The notes below the pieces were generated by a model. That model ran no database searches, had not been told where the DNA came from, and worked only from the letters and a program-made list of their open reading frames with translations. A program made the translations under genes and the position numbers. A stretch of DNA of 64,000 nucleotides, from NCBI RefSeq assembly GCF_036555685.1, contig NZ_DATBKY010000237.1, positions 52,387 to 116,386 of the forward strand, read 5' to 3'. Each line of letters begins with the position of its first letter. Positions within the stretch are counted from its first letter, which is position 1. Shown piece by piece: positions 1 to 8,440 of the stretch. Source of the DNA: Actinophytocola sp036555685 (GTDB taxonomy: Bacteria > Actinomycetota > Actinomycetes > Mycobacteriales > Pseudonocardiaceae).

Positions 1-1
1 C

Positions 2-1087
2 GACGAGGAGCCGGACTACCCGGCCACGCTCGACATCGCCTACCCCGAGCGGCTCTCCCGAGGGCTCGTACTCGTCAAGTGGTGGCTGCTCGCGATCCCG
101 CACTACGTGGTCATCGCGTTCTTCACCGGCGGGGGAGGAATCCTGCTGTGGCAGTGGGGCGAGAGCCGGCTGGGCGTGGGCGGCGGGCTCGTCGCGGTGC
201 TGGCCCTGTTCGCCGGCGTGGCGCTGCTGTTCACCGGCCGGTATCCGCGGGGCATCTTCGATCTGGTCACCGGCATGAACCGCTGGGTGCTGCGGGTGGG
301 TGCCTACGCCGCGCTGATGACCGACGAGTACCCGCCATTCCGCCTGGATCTCGGCGGCGCGGATCCCGCCGGTCCGCGGGTCCGCCCCGAGCCGGCGGAG
401 CGTGTCGCCACGCATTCCGGTGGCTCCGCCGGCCGCGTGGTCGGTGTCGTGGCCGGGGTGCTCGCATTGCTGCTCGGCTTCGGCCTGACCGCCGGTGGCG
501 GCGCGTTGCTGTGGCTGGACGGGCATCGCGGCGCCGATGGCTACCTGTCGACCCCGGTCGAGCGCTTCTCGGACACCGGCTACGCGCTGAGGTTCGACGC
601 GAGCGAGATCTCATCGGTGGATCACGGCCTGCCCGGCGTGGACGACGTTCTCGGCCGGGTCCGGATTCATGTGTCCGGTGTGGACTCCGGCGCGATGTTC
701 GCCGGCATCGCACGGACGTCCGACGTCGCCGCCTACCTGAGCGACGTGCCGCACGGCCGGTTCACCGGGCCCAGGACCATGCCGCACGCCGCACCGATGA
801 TGCGCATGCGGCCGCCGGCGGTGCCGATGGGCGACACCATGTGGGTCGCCTCGGACACGGGAACCGGTGAGCTGACGGTGAACTGGGTTCCGCGGCGAGG
901 TGAGTGGTCGCTGGTCGTCATGAACGCCTCGGCGCGACGGGGCGTGGCAGCGGACGTCACGTTCGCCGCCACTGCCCCGAGCCTGCAGCCGATCGCGGTC
1001 GGAATTCTCGCCGGTGGCATCGGGTTGCTGGTCACCGGTTCGCTGGTGATCGTGTTCGCCGCCCGGCAACGCCCACGCCGACGCTGA
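2..1087 (+). CDS. DUF4389 domain membrane protein, 5' end cut by window edge
   Basis: The reading frame is open from base 2 with no start, so the gene begins before the window. The first readable stretch (PATLDIAYPERLSRGLVLVK, then WWLLAIPHYVV) is typical of DUF4389 proteins. About four hydrophobic segments are visible: the first near the window edge, one at about bases 180-240, one at 440-520 and one near the C-terminus (990-1060), ending in a basic RQRPRRR tail. The region between the last two is probably extracytoplasmic. DUF4389 proteins have no established biochemical role. The stop lies about 20 bp before a DosR-like box that belongs to the next gene. Confidence 0.8.
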   Translation, partial: DEEPDYPATLDIAYPERLSRGLVLVKWWLLAIPHYVVIAFFTGGGGILLWQWGESRLGVGGGLVAVLALFAGVALLFTGRYPRGIFDLVTGMNRWVLRVGAYAALMTDEYPPFRLDLGGADPAGPRVRPEPAERVATHSGGSAGRVVGVVAGVLALLLGFGLTAGGGALLWLDGHRGADGYLSTPVERFSDTGYALRFDASEISSVDHGLPGVDDVLGRVRIHVSGVDSGAMFAGIARTSDVAAYLSDVPHGRFTGPRTMPHAAPMMRMRPPAVPMGDTMWVASDTGTGELTVNWVPRRGEWSLVVMNASARRGVAADVTFAATAPSLQPIAVGILAGGIGLLVTGSLVIVFAARQRPRRR

Positions 1088-1108
1088 GTCCGTTGGGCCC
1101 GGGTATCG

Positions 1109-1122
1109 GGGACCTCCGTCCC
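1109..1122. promoter_or_regulatory. DosR-like palindromic box upstream of DUF1918
   Basis: GGGACCTCCGTCCC is a perfect GGGAC-N4-GTCCC dyad, the core of the mycobacterial DosR motif. It lies 68 bp before the DUF1918 start and would serve the DUF1918/Rv1733c-like pair. The match is seen directly; the binding protein is inferred. Confidence 0.65.
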
Positions 1123-1190
1123 TGCCCGGGCCCCGCCGCGGCGCCGACCATGGTGACAACTGAAGAGTCCCATGTGGTCGGAGGTCTGCC

Positions 1191-1454
1191 ATGCATGCGC
1201 GACCAGGAGACTGGCTGATCGTCGAGAAGAGTTTCGGTTCCGGAACGCGCCGCGCGCTCATCGAAGAGGTTACCGGGGACGGGGATCCCCCGTTCCGGGT
1301 GCGGTGGCTCGACACCGGCGAAGAAGCGTACGTGTACCCGTGGGGAGATGCCCGGGTGCAATCACGTGACGAGCGCGAGGACGCCGATGCCCGCGCCGAG
1401 GAGCGTGCCGCGGAGGTTCAGCGGCTGATCCGATCGCGCCGGGGGCAGTCATGA
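1191..1454 (+). CDS. DUF1918 domain-containing small protein
   Basis: This 87-aa protein opens with MHARPGDWLIVEKS and carries PPFRVRWLDTGEEAYVYPW, the hallmark of the DUF1918 family (small SH3-like beta-barrel proteins of actinobacteria, function unknown). The C-terminal third is a charged helix rich in Arg and Glu. GGAGG six bases upstream supports the ATG at 1191. A perfect DosR-like box lies 68 bp upstream. The stop overlaps the next start (ATGA), so it is probably co-translated with the Rv1733c-like gene. Confidence 0.85.
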   Translation: MHARPGDWLIVEKSFGSGTRRALIEEVTGDGDPPFRVRWLDTGEEAYVYPWGDARVQSRDEREDADARAEERAAEVQRLIRSRRGQS

Positions 1455-2059
1455 ACAGCTCATCGAGCTCGCTCGCGATGCGGGCGGTACGGCTGGCCTG
1501 GCCGCACCGCAACGGCCTGGCACGTGGGAGCGACCGGGTGGAGAGCGCGTCACTGGTCCTCGTCCTGCTGGTCGCCTTGTTGTTCGGGCCGGTCATGCTG
1601 GCGCTCGGGTCGATCGTCCACGCCGACATGGTCGCGACGGGCGAAGAGCAAGCGCGCACTCGGCAACCGGTCGTCGCGATCCTGACGCGGGACGCACCTG
1701 ACGTGGGCGCCGGCGGGCACGGGAACGTGGTCGCCGGGCTGTCGCACGTGCCGGCCACCTGGACGCTGCCGGACGGCACCGCCGGCTCCGGCAAGGTACC
1801 GGCGCGCGATGGCATGAACGCCGGCACGAAGGTCGACATCTGGCTCGACGGGGACGGTCGCGTCGTCGATCGCCCGCTGACCGAGGCCGATTCGGCGGTC
1901 GGTGGCGCCATGGTCACCCTCTCCGGCTGGCTCACCGCGGTGGTGCTGCTGGTGGTCGCTCAGACGGGGTTGCACTTCCTCCTCAACCGGCGCCGTTACC
2001 GCGCATGGGACCAGCAGTGGGCACGGGTGGAACCAGGCTGGCACAACTACCGCCGCTGA
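1451..2059 (+). CDS. Rv1733c-like transmembrane protein
   Basis: The 202-aa protein has two transmembrane helices (about residues 34-58 and 158-180) around an extracytoplasmic domain of about 100 residues. The N-terminal GLARGSDRVES followed by the first helix, and the QARTRQPVVAIL and ADMVATGEEQ elements, match the architecture of M. tuberculosis Rv1733c, a DosR-regulon membrane antigen of unknown function. It starts with an ATGA overlap on DUF1918. Its stop codon falls inside the first unit of a 10-bp tandem repeat that fills the downstream spacer. Confidence 0.8.
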   Translation: MNSSSSSLAMRAVRLAWPHRNGLARGSDRVESASLVLVLLVALLFGPVMLALGSIVHADMVATGEEQARTRQPVVAILTRDAPDVGAGGHGNVVAGLSHVPATWTLPDGTAGSGKVPARDGMNAGTKVDIWLDGDGRVVDRPLTEADSAVGGAMVTLSGWLTAVVLLVVAQTGLHFLLNRRRYRAWDQQWARVEPGWHNYRR

Positions 2060-2112
2060 CCACGGCTGACCACGGCTGACCACGGCCGACCACAGCCGAC
2101 CACGGCTGACGA
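2055..2112 (+). repeat. 10-bp direct tandem repeat (about 6 copies)
   Basis: GCTGACCACG is repeated about six times head to tail, with small changes (GCCGACCACA, GCCGACCACG). The first copy contains the TGA stop of the Rv1733c-like gene and the array ends five bases before a DosR-like box. It has no inverted symmetry, so it is not a terminator. Confidence 0.85.
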
Positions 2113-2116
2113 CAAA

Positions 2117-2130
2117 GGGACGAAAGGCCC
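2117..2130. promoter_or_regulatory. DosR-like box upstream of nitroreductase/USP run
   Basis: GGGACGAAAGGCCC has intact GGGAC and near-complete GTCCC half-sites and lies about 100 bp before the first nitroreductase. It probably drives the ATGA-coupled genes from 2231 to about 7460. Confidence 0.6.
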
Positions 2131-2230
2131 TGCCAGGCAAGGAAGGTCGACGCTGCCGCACCGGCGACGCCGAGGCAACGCTGGGAATGAAGGGCCGACG
2201 GCCACCACGAGAACAGCCAGGAGTGACCCG

Positions 2231-3235
2231 ATGAACACCACCGATCCCGCCCTGTCGGCGGTCGTCGACCGCGCGCTGTATGCGGCGACCCGGGCTCCCT
2301 CGGTGCACAACACACAGCCGTGGCTGTTCGTCGTGTCGCCGCCATACGTCGAGCTCCACCTCGACCGCGACCGCGTGCTGCCGGTGGCGGACCCCGACGC
2401 CCGGGAGGCCCAGCTGTCCTGCGGCGCAGCCCTGTTCAACCTCTCCCTGGCACTGCAGGCGTCCGACCTAGTGGTGGTCACCGACCTGCTGCCCGATCCG
2501 GATCGGCCGGACCTGCTCGCCAGGGTGCGCATGGGTGGTTACCGGCTTGCCTCGCCGGAGCTCCGTTCGCTCGCCACCGCCATCGACCGGCGCGCGACCA
2601 ACCGGCGGCCGTTCTACGAACGGCCGGTTCCGCTGACCCACCGGCGCATCCTGACCGGCGCCGCCCAGGCGGCCGGAGCCCGCCTCGTCCTCCTGGACAC
2701 CCCGATGCAGATCGGGACCTTCGCCGGCCTTCTGCGCCGGGCCGATCACCTGCAGGAGGAGGACCCCGCCTTCCAGACCGAACTGCTCAGCTGGACCACC
2801 GGGGCGCCGGCACGCCGGGACGGCGTGCCGCTGTCCGCGGGCGGGCCGCGCCCGATCGGCGGTCAGCTGCTCAAGCTGCGCCGGTTCCACAAAACCGATG
2901 CCGGACCGGAGCGCGAGTTCGAGCAGGAGCCACTCGTCGCGGTGCTGACCTCGGCCGGCGACCGTGTGGTGGACAGGGTGCGCGCGGGCCAGGCGATGCA
3001 GCGGGTGCTGCTCAACGCCACCAGTTCGGGCCTGAGCGCCTCGTTCCTGTCGCAACCCATCGAGGTCCCGTACATCCGCACCGCGCTGCGCAACCTCATC
3101 GGCGGACCACATCACCCGCAGACGGTCCTGCGGATCGGCTACGGCCACCCGCCGGCACCCACACCGCGCCGTCCGGTCGGCGACGTGACCCGGCGCTCCG
3201 CGGACATCACACCCATCGAGAAGGCCATCCCATGA
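2231..3235 (+). CDS. Acg-like nitroreductase family protein (first of pair)
   Basis: This 334-aa protein carries ATRAPSVHNTQPW near the N-terminus, the signature of the Acg subfamily of nitroreductases (M. tuberculosis Rv2032, Rv3127, Rv3131, all DosR-regulated). Acg proteins bind FMN but lack classical nitroreductase activity and are thought to sequester flavin. An Arg-rich RRATNRRPFYERPV segment and a C-terminal AMQRVLLNATSSGLSASFLSQP helix are also typical. AGGAG lies eight bases before the ATG. It ends in an ATGA overlap with a second, divergent copy. Confidence 0.88.
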   Translation: MNTTDPALSAVVDRALYAATRAPSVHNTQPWLFVVSPPYVELHLDRDRVLPVADPDAREAQLSCGAALFNLSLALQASDLVVVTDLLPDPDRPDLLARVRMGGYRLASPELRSLATAIDRRATNRRPFYERPVPLTHRRILTGAAQAAGARLVLLDTPMQIGTFAGLLRRADHLQEEDPAFQTELLSWTTGAPARRDGVPLSAGGPRPIGGQLLKLRRFHKTDAGPEREFEQEPLVAVLTSAGDRVVDRVRAGQAMQRVLLNATSSGLSASFLSQPIEVPYIRTALRNLIGGPHHPQTVLRIGYGHPPAPTPRRPVGDVTRRSADITPIEKAIP

Positions 3236-4218
3236 GCGACTGGACCAAGGGAGAGATCGAGGTCGTCACCGCGGCCGTGCGGGCCGCGCCGTCGGTGCAC
3301 AACACCCAGCCCTGGGTGCTGGAGTTCCACGACGACGGCGCCCACGGCGTGTCCCTCTACCAGCGCCTCGACCGCGCGCTCGAACGGCACGACCCGCTCG
3401 GCCGGGACCTGTTGATCTCGTGCGGCGCGGCCCTGGAGAACCTCCTGCTGGCCATCCGTGTACTGGGCTGGGTGCCAGCGCTCGCACTCGTCCCGGGCGA
3501 CCGCCCCGACCTGGTCGGGAGAGCCCGGGTGACCGGCCGGCGCGAACCGTCCGATGTGGAGCTGAGGCGATACGCGGCCGTGTCGCGCCGGCGAAGCTAC
3601 CGCCAGCCCTTCACATCCGCTCCGATCGAGCAGTCCACACGCGACGCGCTGGTCGCCGCCTCCGACACCGGCGGCGTCGAGGTGCGTGCCGTGCGGGGCG
3701 ACGGCGACATCGATGTGATCGCAAGGGTGTTCGATCACGCGGCGCTCGTGCTCAAGGCCGACCGCGCGTATCAGCGTGAGCTGTCGGCATGGACCACCAC
3801 GAGCGCGGACCCCCGCCCGGGCGAGGGAGTCGCGAGCGTGCCGAGACACCTCGACACCCTGCCGTGGGCGGGCCTGGTCCGCCGCCTCACCGCCGTTCCG
3901 GACCCGGTGGTCTTCGCCGACCGGCTGCGCCGTGAATGCCTTCTCGTCGTGCTGACGCCCGACGACGGCCCGCTCGATCACGTCCGGGCGGGCATGGCGG
4001 TGCAGGCGACCTGGCTCGACGCGACCGGGCGCGGCCTCGTCGGCTCGATTCTCACCCAACCGCTGCAACTGCGCGGCGTTCGCGCCGGGCTGATCGAAGG
4101 AATGGAACTGGCCGGCTTTCCCCAGGCACTTATGCGATTCGGCCACCCGGCCGAACCACACCATCCGAAAACCGAGTTCGCCGCCCTGCGAGACGGCGCC
4201 AAGGAGGATCCGTCATGA
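3232..4218 (+). CDS. Acg-like nitroreductase family protein (second of pair)
   Basis: This 328-aa paralogue of the preceding gene shares APSVHNTQPW near residue 19 and a C-terminal AVQATWLDATGRGLVGSILTQP helix. The upstream in-frame extension is a shadow of the first gene; the ATG at 3232 overlaps the previous stop, which fixes the start. Two adjacent Acg-type genes suggest either a heterodimer or duplication with divergence. The family normally forms a pseudo-dimer within one chain, so a functional pair is only inferred. It is followed by an ATGA overlap with a USP gene. Confidence 0.88.
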   Translation: MSDWTKGEIEVVTAAVRAAPSVHNTQPWVLEFHDDGAHGVSLYQRLDRALERHDPLGRDLLISCGAALENLLLAIRVLGWVPALALVPGDRPDLVGRARVTGRREPSDVELRRYAAVSRRRSYRQPFTSAPIEQSTRDALVAASDTGGVEVRAVRGDGDIDVIARVFDHAALVLKADRAYQRELSAWTTTSADPRPGEGVASVPRHLDTLPWAGLVRRLTAVPDPVVFADRLRRECLLVVLTPDDGPLDHVRAGMAVQATWLDATGRGLVGSILTQPLQLRGVRAGLIEGMELAGFPQALMRFGHPAEPHHPKTEFAALRDGAKEDPS

Positions 4219-5120
4219 CGAACATCGGCAGCCAGGAACACCCCGTCGTCGTCGGGATCGACGGCTCGGCGTCCGCACTGGACGCGGTGCGCTGGGCGGC
4301 GCGGGAGGCGGAGCGACGCCACGCGCCGCTGCGCCTGGTCCACGTCTGCTTCCTCATGCCAGTGCGGCACCCGCGGCAGATCGCCCCACCACCCGAGTAC
4401 CACGACGCGATTCTCGAGCAGGGCCGGCACTGGCTGAACCAGGCCACCGAGGCGGCCCGCACGACCGCGCCGGACGTCCCGCTCAGCACGGACCAGCGGG
4501 ACGGCGTGGCCGCCGACGTCCTCATCCGTGAGTCCCTGACCGCACAGCTGGTCGTGCTCGGCTCGCGTGGCCTCGGCGGGTTCCGTGGACTGCTGGTCGG
4601 ATCCGTGTCGGTCGCCCTGTCCGCGCACGGGCACTGCCCGGTCGTCGTCATGCACGGCCCGGGTGGTGCGGGCACGCCGCCGGAGAACGGCCCCGTGGTC
4701 GTGGGCGTCGACGGCTCGCCACTGTCCGACGCCGCGGTCGAGTTCGCGTTCACCGCCGCCGCCGAGCGTGGTGTCGACCTGGTCGCGGTGCACAGCTGGA
4801 TGGACGTGCCGATGTCCGCGGGCTGGGCGAGCCTGCCGGACACGATCGACTGGGAGTTCGTCGGCGCCGCCGAGGCACGGCGGCTCGACGAGGTGCTCGC
4901 CGGCTGGTCGGAGAAGTTCCCGGAAGTCGTGGTGCGCAAGGTGGTCGAGCGCGACCGTCCGCAGCGCGCGCTGCTCAAGGCGTCGGCCGGCGCGCAGCTG
5001 GTCGTCGTCGGCTCGCGCGGGCGCGGGGCACTGACCGGACTCGGACTCGGCTCGGTAAGCCAATCGCTGCTGCACTACGCCGAATGCCCCGTCGCGACGG
5101 CCCGAGTGGAGACGAAATGA
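4215..5120 (+). CDS. universal stress protein, tandem USP domains
   Basis: The 301-aa protein has two UspA domains (about 9-150 and 157-298). Both keep the ATP-binding pattern G-x2-G-x9-G-S (GSRGLGGFRGLLVGS and GSRGRGALTGLGLGS), so both halves probably bind nucleotide. Tandem USPs such as Rv2623 and Rv2005c are DosR-regulon members that link ATP binding to growth arrest. It starts with an ATGA overlap after the nitroreductase and ends with one into another USP. It is a close paralogue of the USP at 36640, down to the QGRHWLN and AHGHCPV stretches. Confidence 0.92.
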   Translation: MTNIGSQEHPVVVGIDGSASALDAVRWAAREAERRHAPLRLVHVCFLMPVRHPRQIAPPPEYHDAILEQGRHWLNQATEAARTTAPDVPLSTDQRDGVAADVLIRESLTAQLVVLGSRGLGGFRGLLVGSVSVALSAHGHCPVVVMHGPGGAGTPPENGPVVVGVDGSPLSDAAVEFAFTAAAERGVDLVAVHSWMDVPMSAGWASLPDTIDWEFVGAAEARRLDEVLAGWSEKFPEVVVRKVVERDRPQRALLKASAGAQLVVVGSRGRGALTGLGLGSVSQSLLHYAECPVATARVETK

Positions 5121-5962
5121 ACAGCACACATGGCCGTGTCGTGGCCGGGATCGCCCCGGCTGACTTCCGGCTTCCGATGATCCTCTGGGCCGCCGGTGAG
5201 GCGGCGGCCCGCGCCGCGGAGTTGTACCTGGTGACCGCGGTCCCACCGGTCGCCGCGCCGGAGCAGTACCTGCCGTCCGAGACCGCGGAGACGCTCCGCG
5301 ACGCAGGCCGCGAGCACCTGGTCGACGCCGCGGGCCGGGCGAGGGCCGCCCACCCCGGGCTGTTCGTCATGACCGACGTCATTGCCGGCACAGCCGTCGA
5401 CGTCCTACGGCACGCCGGGAGCGAAGCCGATCTCATCGTGATCGGCGCGGACGACCAGAGTCCGTTCGCGGAGGCCATCACCGGCTCCGTGCCCGGGTCA
5501 CTGCTCACCACGTCGCCCTGCCCACTCGCGGTCGTGCCGCACGCCGAGCTGTCCGGCACGCAGGACGCCCCCGTGATCGCCGCGGTGGACGAGGCGGGCA
5601 CCTCACAGGCCGCCCTGGCCTACGCCTTCGCGGCCGCCAACAGGTCCGGACGCCCGCTGGTCGTGCTTCGCTGCCTGCCGGCGGAGCGAGGGGAGAGCAC
5701 CGCGCAGGCGCTCACGCTCACCGCATTCCGGCAGCTGTACCCCGACGTCACCGTCACGGAGGACGTCGCGGCCGGCGACCCGAAGGACGTACTCGCCCAG
5801 CGCTCCCGCCACGCCGCCCTGCTGGTGCTCGGCTCCCGCGGGCACGGGCGGATCACCTCGACACTGTTCGGGTCGGTGGGCCGCGACCTCATCCGCCGCA
5901 GCGGCTGCCCCGTCGTGGTCGCCCGGCCGAGCGCCGGCGACATCGCCGAAGGAACTGGATGA
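5117..5962 (+). CDS. universal stress protein with degenerate first USP domain
   Basis: This 281-aa tandem USP keeps an intact nucleotide loop only in the second domain (GSRGHGRITSTLFGS). The first domain starts RVVAGIAPADFRLP instead of the usual VVVGIDGS and its loop reads GADDQSPFAEAITGS, so it has probably lost ATP binding. The asymmetry suggests a regulatory or dimerisation role for the N-terminal half. The start is fixed by the ATGA overlap at 5117; another ATGA overlap links it to the third USP. Confidence 0.88.
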   Translation: MNSTHGRVVAGIAPADFRLPMILWAAGEAAARAAELYLVTAVPPVAAPEQYLPSETAETLRDAGREHLVDAAGRARAAHPGLFVMTDVIAGTAVDVLRHAGSEADLIVIGADDQSPFAEAITGSVPGSLLTTSPCPLAVVPHAELSGTQDAPVIAAVDEAGTSQAALAYAFAAANRSGRPLVVLRCLPAERGESTAQALTLTAFRQLYPDVTVTEDVAAGDPKDVLAQRSRHAALLVLGSRGHGRITSTLFGSVGRDLIRRSGCPVVVARPSAGDIAEGTG

Positions 5963-6861
5963 TGACCACCCGCCACAACCGGCCCGTCGTTGTCGGGATC
6001 GACGGGTCGGCGTCGGCCCTCGAGGCCGCGCGATGGGCCGCGAAGGTCGCCGCCCGCGACCACGTGCCGCTTCGCCTGGTGCACACGTACGACCTGCCCC
6101 TCGGCGTGCCGGCACTGGTGTCCGAACCGGAGTCGCTACTGGACGCGGCACGCGAGCACGGCAGGCGATGGCTCGCGGAGGCTCGGGAAGTGGCTGCCGA
6201 GGTCGACGTGCACCTGCCGACCGAGACGGTCCTGGAAGCCGGCTCGACCGTGCCGACCCTCGTGCACGAATCCGAGTCGGCGTCGATGGTCGTCCTCGGT
6301 ACCCGCGGCCTCAGCGCCCTCACCGGCTTCCTGGTCGGCTGCAAGTCAGTCGGGGTCACCGGGCAGGCACAGAGCCCGGTCGTGATCGTCCGCGGGCGAG
6401 AACCCGGCGGGCGGCCACGGGACCTCGGCCCCGTCGTCGTCGGCGTGGACGGCACCGAGCTGAGCGAGGCGGCCACCGCCTTCGCGTTCGCCGAGGCATC
6501 CGCGCGCCGCGCCGAGCTCGTCGCCGTCCACACCTGGACGGAGTCGCTGGTCGAGATCGCCCTGGCCGGCGACAACGCACCGGTGGACCTGATCCTGCTG
6601 CGCGAGCAGGCGGAGGAGACGCTTGCCGAGCGCCTCGCCGGGTGGCAGGAGAAGTACCCGGACGTGCGCATCCAGCGCGACGTCGTCCACGACCGGCCGA
6701 GCCGGTCGCTGCGTCGCTGTTCGTCCACCGCACAGCTGGTCGTCGTCGGCCGCCGCCGCCGCGGCTCGTTCCCCAGCCTGCTCCTGGGATCCACGAGCCT
6801 GACCCTGCTCCACCACTCGTGGTGCCCGGTCGCGGTGGTCCGTGCCGACGGCGGTGGCTGA
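5959..6861 (+). CDS. universal stress protein, tandem USP domains
   Basis: The 300-aa protein opens with RPVVVGIDGSASALEAARWA and has two UspA domains. The first loop is GTRGLSALTGFLVGCKS, where Cys replaces the usual final Ser/Thr-adjacent residue; the second is GRRRRGSFPSLLLGST, where the conserved first GSRG is changed to GRRR. Both loops therefore deviate from consensus, and ATP binding is less certain than in the first USP. ATG at 5959 overlaps the preceding stop. It is followed after 17 bp by a CBS protein with its own AAGGAG. Confidence 0.9.
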   Translation: MMTTRHNRPVVVGIDGSASALEAARWAAKVAARDHVPLRLVHTYDLPLGVPALVSEPESLLDAAREHGRRWLAEAREVAAEVDVHLPTETVLEAGSTVPTLVHESESASMVVLGTRGLSALTGFLVGCKSVGVTGQAQSPVVIVRGREPGGRPRDLGPVVVGVDGTELSEAATAFAFAEASARRAELVAVHTWTESLVEIALAGDNAPVDLILLREQAEETLAERLAGWQEKYPDVRIQRDVVHDRPSRSLRRCSSTAQLVVVGRRRRGSFPSLLLGSTSLTLLHHSWCPVAVVRADGGG

Positions 6862-6878
6862 ACCCGAAGGAGAAGACC

Positions 6879-7463
6879 ATGCGTGCACGAGACGTCATGA
6901 GCCGGCCGGTGCTCAGCGTCGACACCGGCACGAGCGTGCGGGAGGCCACGACGGTGCTGACCGAGCACGGCTTCGCCGCGGTTCCGGTCGTCGACGACAT
7001 CGGCCACGTCGTCGGCATCTTCAGCGAGTCGGATGCGCTGCGCGCCGACATCCGGGACCGCGACGTGCCGGTGACGTCGGCGATGGCAACACCTGTCGAG
7101 GTGGTCGCTCCCACGACCGATGTCGGAGTGATCGCCGAGCGGATGCTCGCGCGGCGGCTGCGCTGTGTGCCGGTCGTGGAGGAGGGTCTGCTCGTCGGCG
7201 TCGTGTCGCGACGGGACCTGCTGCACATGCTGGTCCGCGACGACGACGTGATCAAGGCAAAGCTGCGCCACCTGCTCGATGACTACGCCGGCAGCCGTCG
7301 GCATTGGACAGTCAAGGTCGTCGACGGTGACGTCACGGTCAGCGGCGACTTCGCCGACGACGCCGAACGCACGATCGTCGCCGCCCTGGCCCGGACCGTC
7401 GCCGGCGTCTACCGGGTCGATCTCATGACCACCACCCCGGTGTCCATCGGCTGGGACGACTAG
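6879..7463 (+). CDS. CBS-pair and BON domain protein
   Basis: The 194-aa protein has CBS domains at about 1-58 (starting MRARDVMSRPVLSVD) and 66-120 (AMATPVEVV... GVVSRRDLLHML), then a BON-like domain (WTVKVVDGDVTVSGDF... VDLMTTTP). CBS pairs bind adenine nucleotides and act as energy sensors; the BON part may bind membrane or ligand. Rv2626c (Hrp1), a CBS-only protein, is a DosR-regulon relative. AAGGAGAAG just before the ATG supports the start. This is one of four CBS-BON paralogues in the window. Confidence 0.88.
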   Translation: MRARDVMSRPVLSVDTGTSVREATTVLTEHGFAAVPVVDDIGHVVGIFSESDALRADIRDRDVPVTSAMATPVEVVAPTTDVGVIAERMLARRLRCVPVVEEGLLVGVVSRRDLLHMLVRDDDVIKAKLRHLLDDYAGSRRHWTVKVVDGDVTVSGDFADDAERTIVAALARTVAGVYRVDLMTTTPVSIGWDD

Positions 7464-7549
7464 GGCCCACCGATGGTGACGTGGCCGGACGACTGTCGTC
7501 CGGGTCGACGGCTTGCCCTCGGGCCTGCATTTCGCGAACGGAGAGATCG

Positions 7550-8440
7550 ATGAGTCCGGTCATCCACACCGAGGGCCTGACGAAGCGTTACCACGACAGA
7601 CCGGCGCTCAGCGGGCTGGACCTTGACGTGCAGGCCGGGACGCTGTTCGGCTACCTGGGCCCCAACGGCGCCGGTAAGACCACGACGATCCGCCTGCTGG
7701 CCGGGCTCATCCGGCCGACGGCCGGCTACGCGAGCGTGCTGGGTGCGGATGTGGTGCGGGAACGCGAGACCGCGCAGCGCCGCATCGGCTACTTGCCCGG
7801 CGACTTCGTCGCATACCCGGACCTGACGGCCGCGGAGTACCTGCGCTACATGGCAAACCTGCGTGGCGGCGTCGACGCGTCGGCGACCCGGCAGCTCGCC
7901 AAGCGGCTCGACCTCGATCTGGACCACGTCATCGGTGCCATGTCACACGGGAACCGGCAGAAGGTCGGCATCGTGCAGGCCCTCCAGCACGACCCGGAGC
8001 TGCTCATCCTCGACGAGCCGACCCAGGGCCTGGACCCGTTGGTGCAGCGGGAGTTCCTCGCCATGCTGCGCGAAGCGAGATCCGCCGGCCGCACGGTGTT
8101 CCTCTGCTCGCACGTGCTGTCCGAAGTGGAGGCCGTCGCCGACACCGTGGGCATCCTGCGGCAGGGCCACCTCGTCGAGGTCGCCTCGGTCGCCGGCCTC
8201 AAGGCGAAGGCGTTGCGGCGGCTGGACATCATGTTCGAGTCTGCGCCACCCATCGACACGCTGCGCTCCGTTCCCGGTGTCACCGAGGTGGTGGCGAACG
8301 GTTCCGGCGTGCAGGTCCTCGTGGCGGGATCCATGGCCGCCCTGCTCGCCGCGGCCGCCCCGTTCCGGATCGCGAGCCTCGTGACCCACGAGCCGGACCT
8401 CGAGGAGATCTTCCTGACCTACTACGGAGAGCAGGGATGA
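7550..8440 (+). CDS. ABC transporter ATP-binding protein
   Basis: The 296-aa ATPase has Walker A at residues 37-45 (GPNGAGKTT), a divergent signature (SHGNRQK in place of LSGGQ) and Walker B with D-loop LLILDEPTQGLDP. The C-terminal extension of about 80 residues (from RRLDIMFES) is typical of ABC-2 exporter ATPases of the DrrA/CcmA type. The start MSPVIHTEGLTKRY follows GAACGGAGAG. The stop overlaps the permease start by ATGA. The substrate cannot be read from the sequence; lipid or drug export is typical for the family. Confidence 0.9.
   Translation: MSPVIHTEGLTKRYHDRPALSGLDLDVQAGTLFGYLGPNGAGKTTTIRLLAGLIRPTAGYASVLGADVVRERETAQRRIGYLPGDFVAYPDLTAAEYLRYMANLRGGVDASATRQLAKRLDLDLDHVIGAMSHGNRQKVGIVQALQHDPELLILDEPTQGLDPLVQREFLAMLREARSAGRTVFLCSHVLSEVEAVADTVGILRQGHLVEVASVAGLKAKALRRLDIMFESAPPIDTLRSVPGVTEVVANGSGVQVLVAGSMAALLAAAAPFRIASLVTHEPDLEEIFLTYYGEQG

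Noticed and set aside
2055..2112. CRISPR-like array
   Set aside because: Ten-base units without spacers or cas genes; a simple tandem repeat.
2320..3231. In-frame 5' extension of the second nitroreductase
   Set aside because: The region is the first nitroreductase in another frame; the ATGA overlap at 3232 marks the start.
7464..7549. Possible DosR-like box GGGCCCACCGATGG upstream of the ABC exporter
   Set aside because: Only one half resembles the motif and no partner lies 22-24 bp away.
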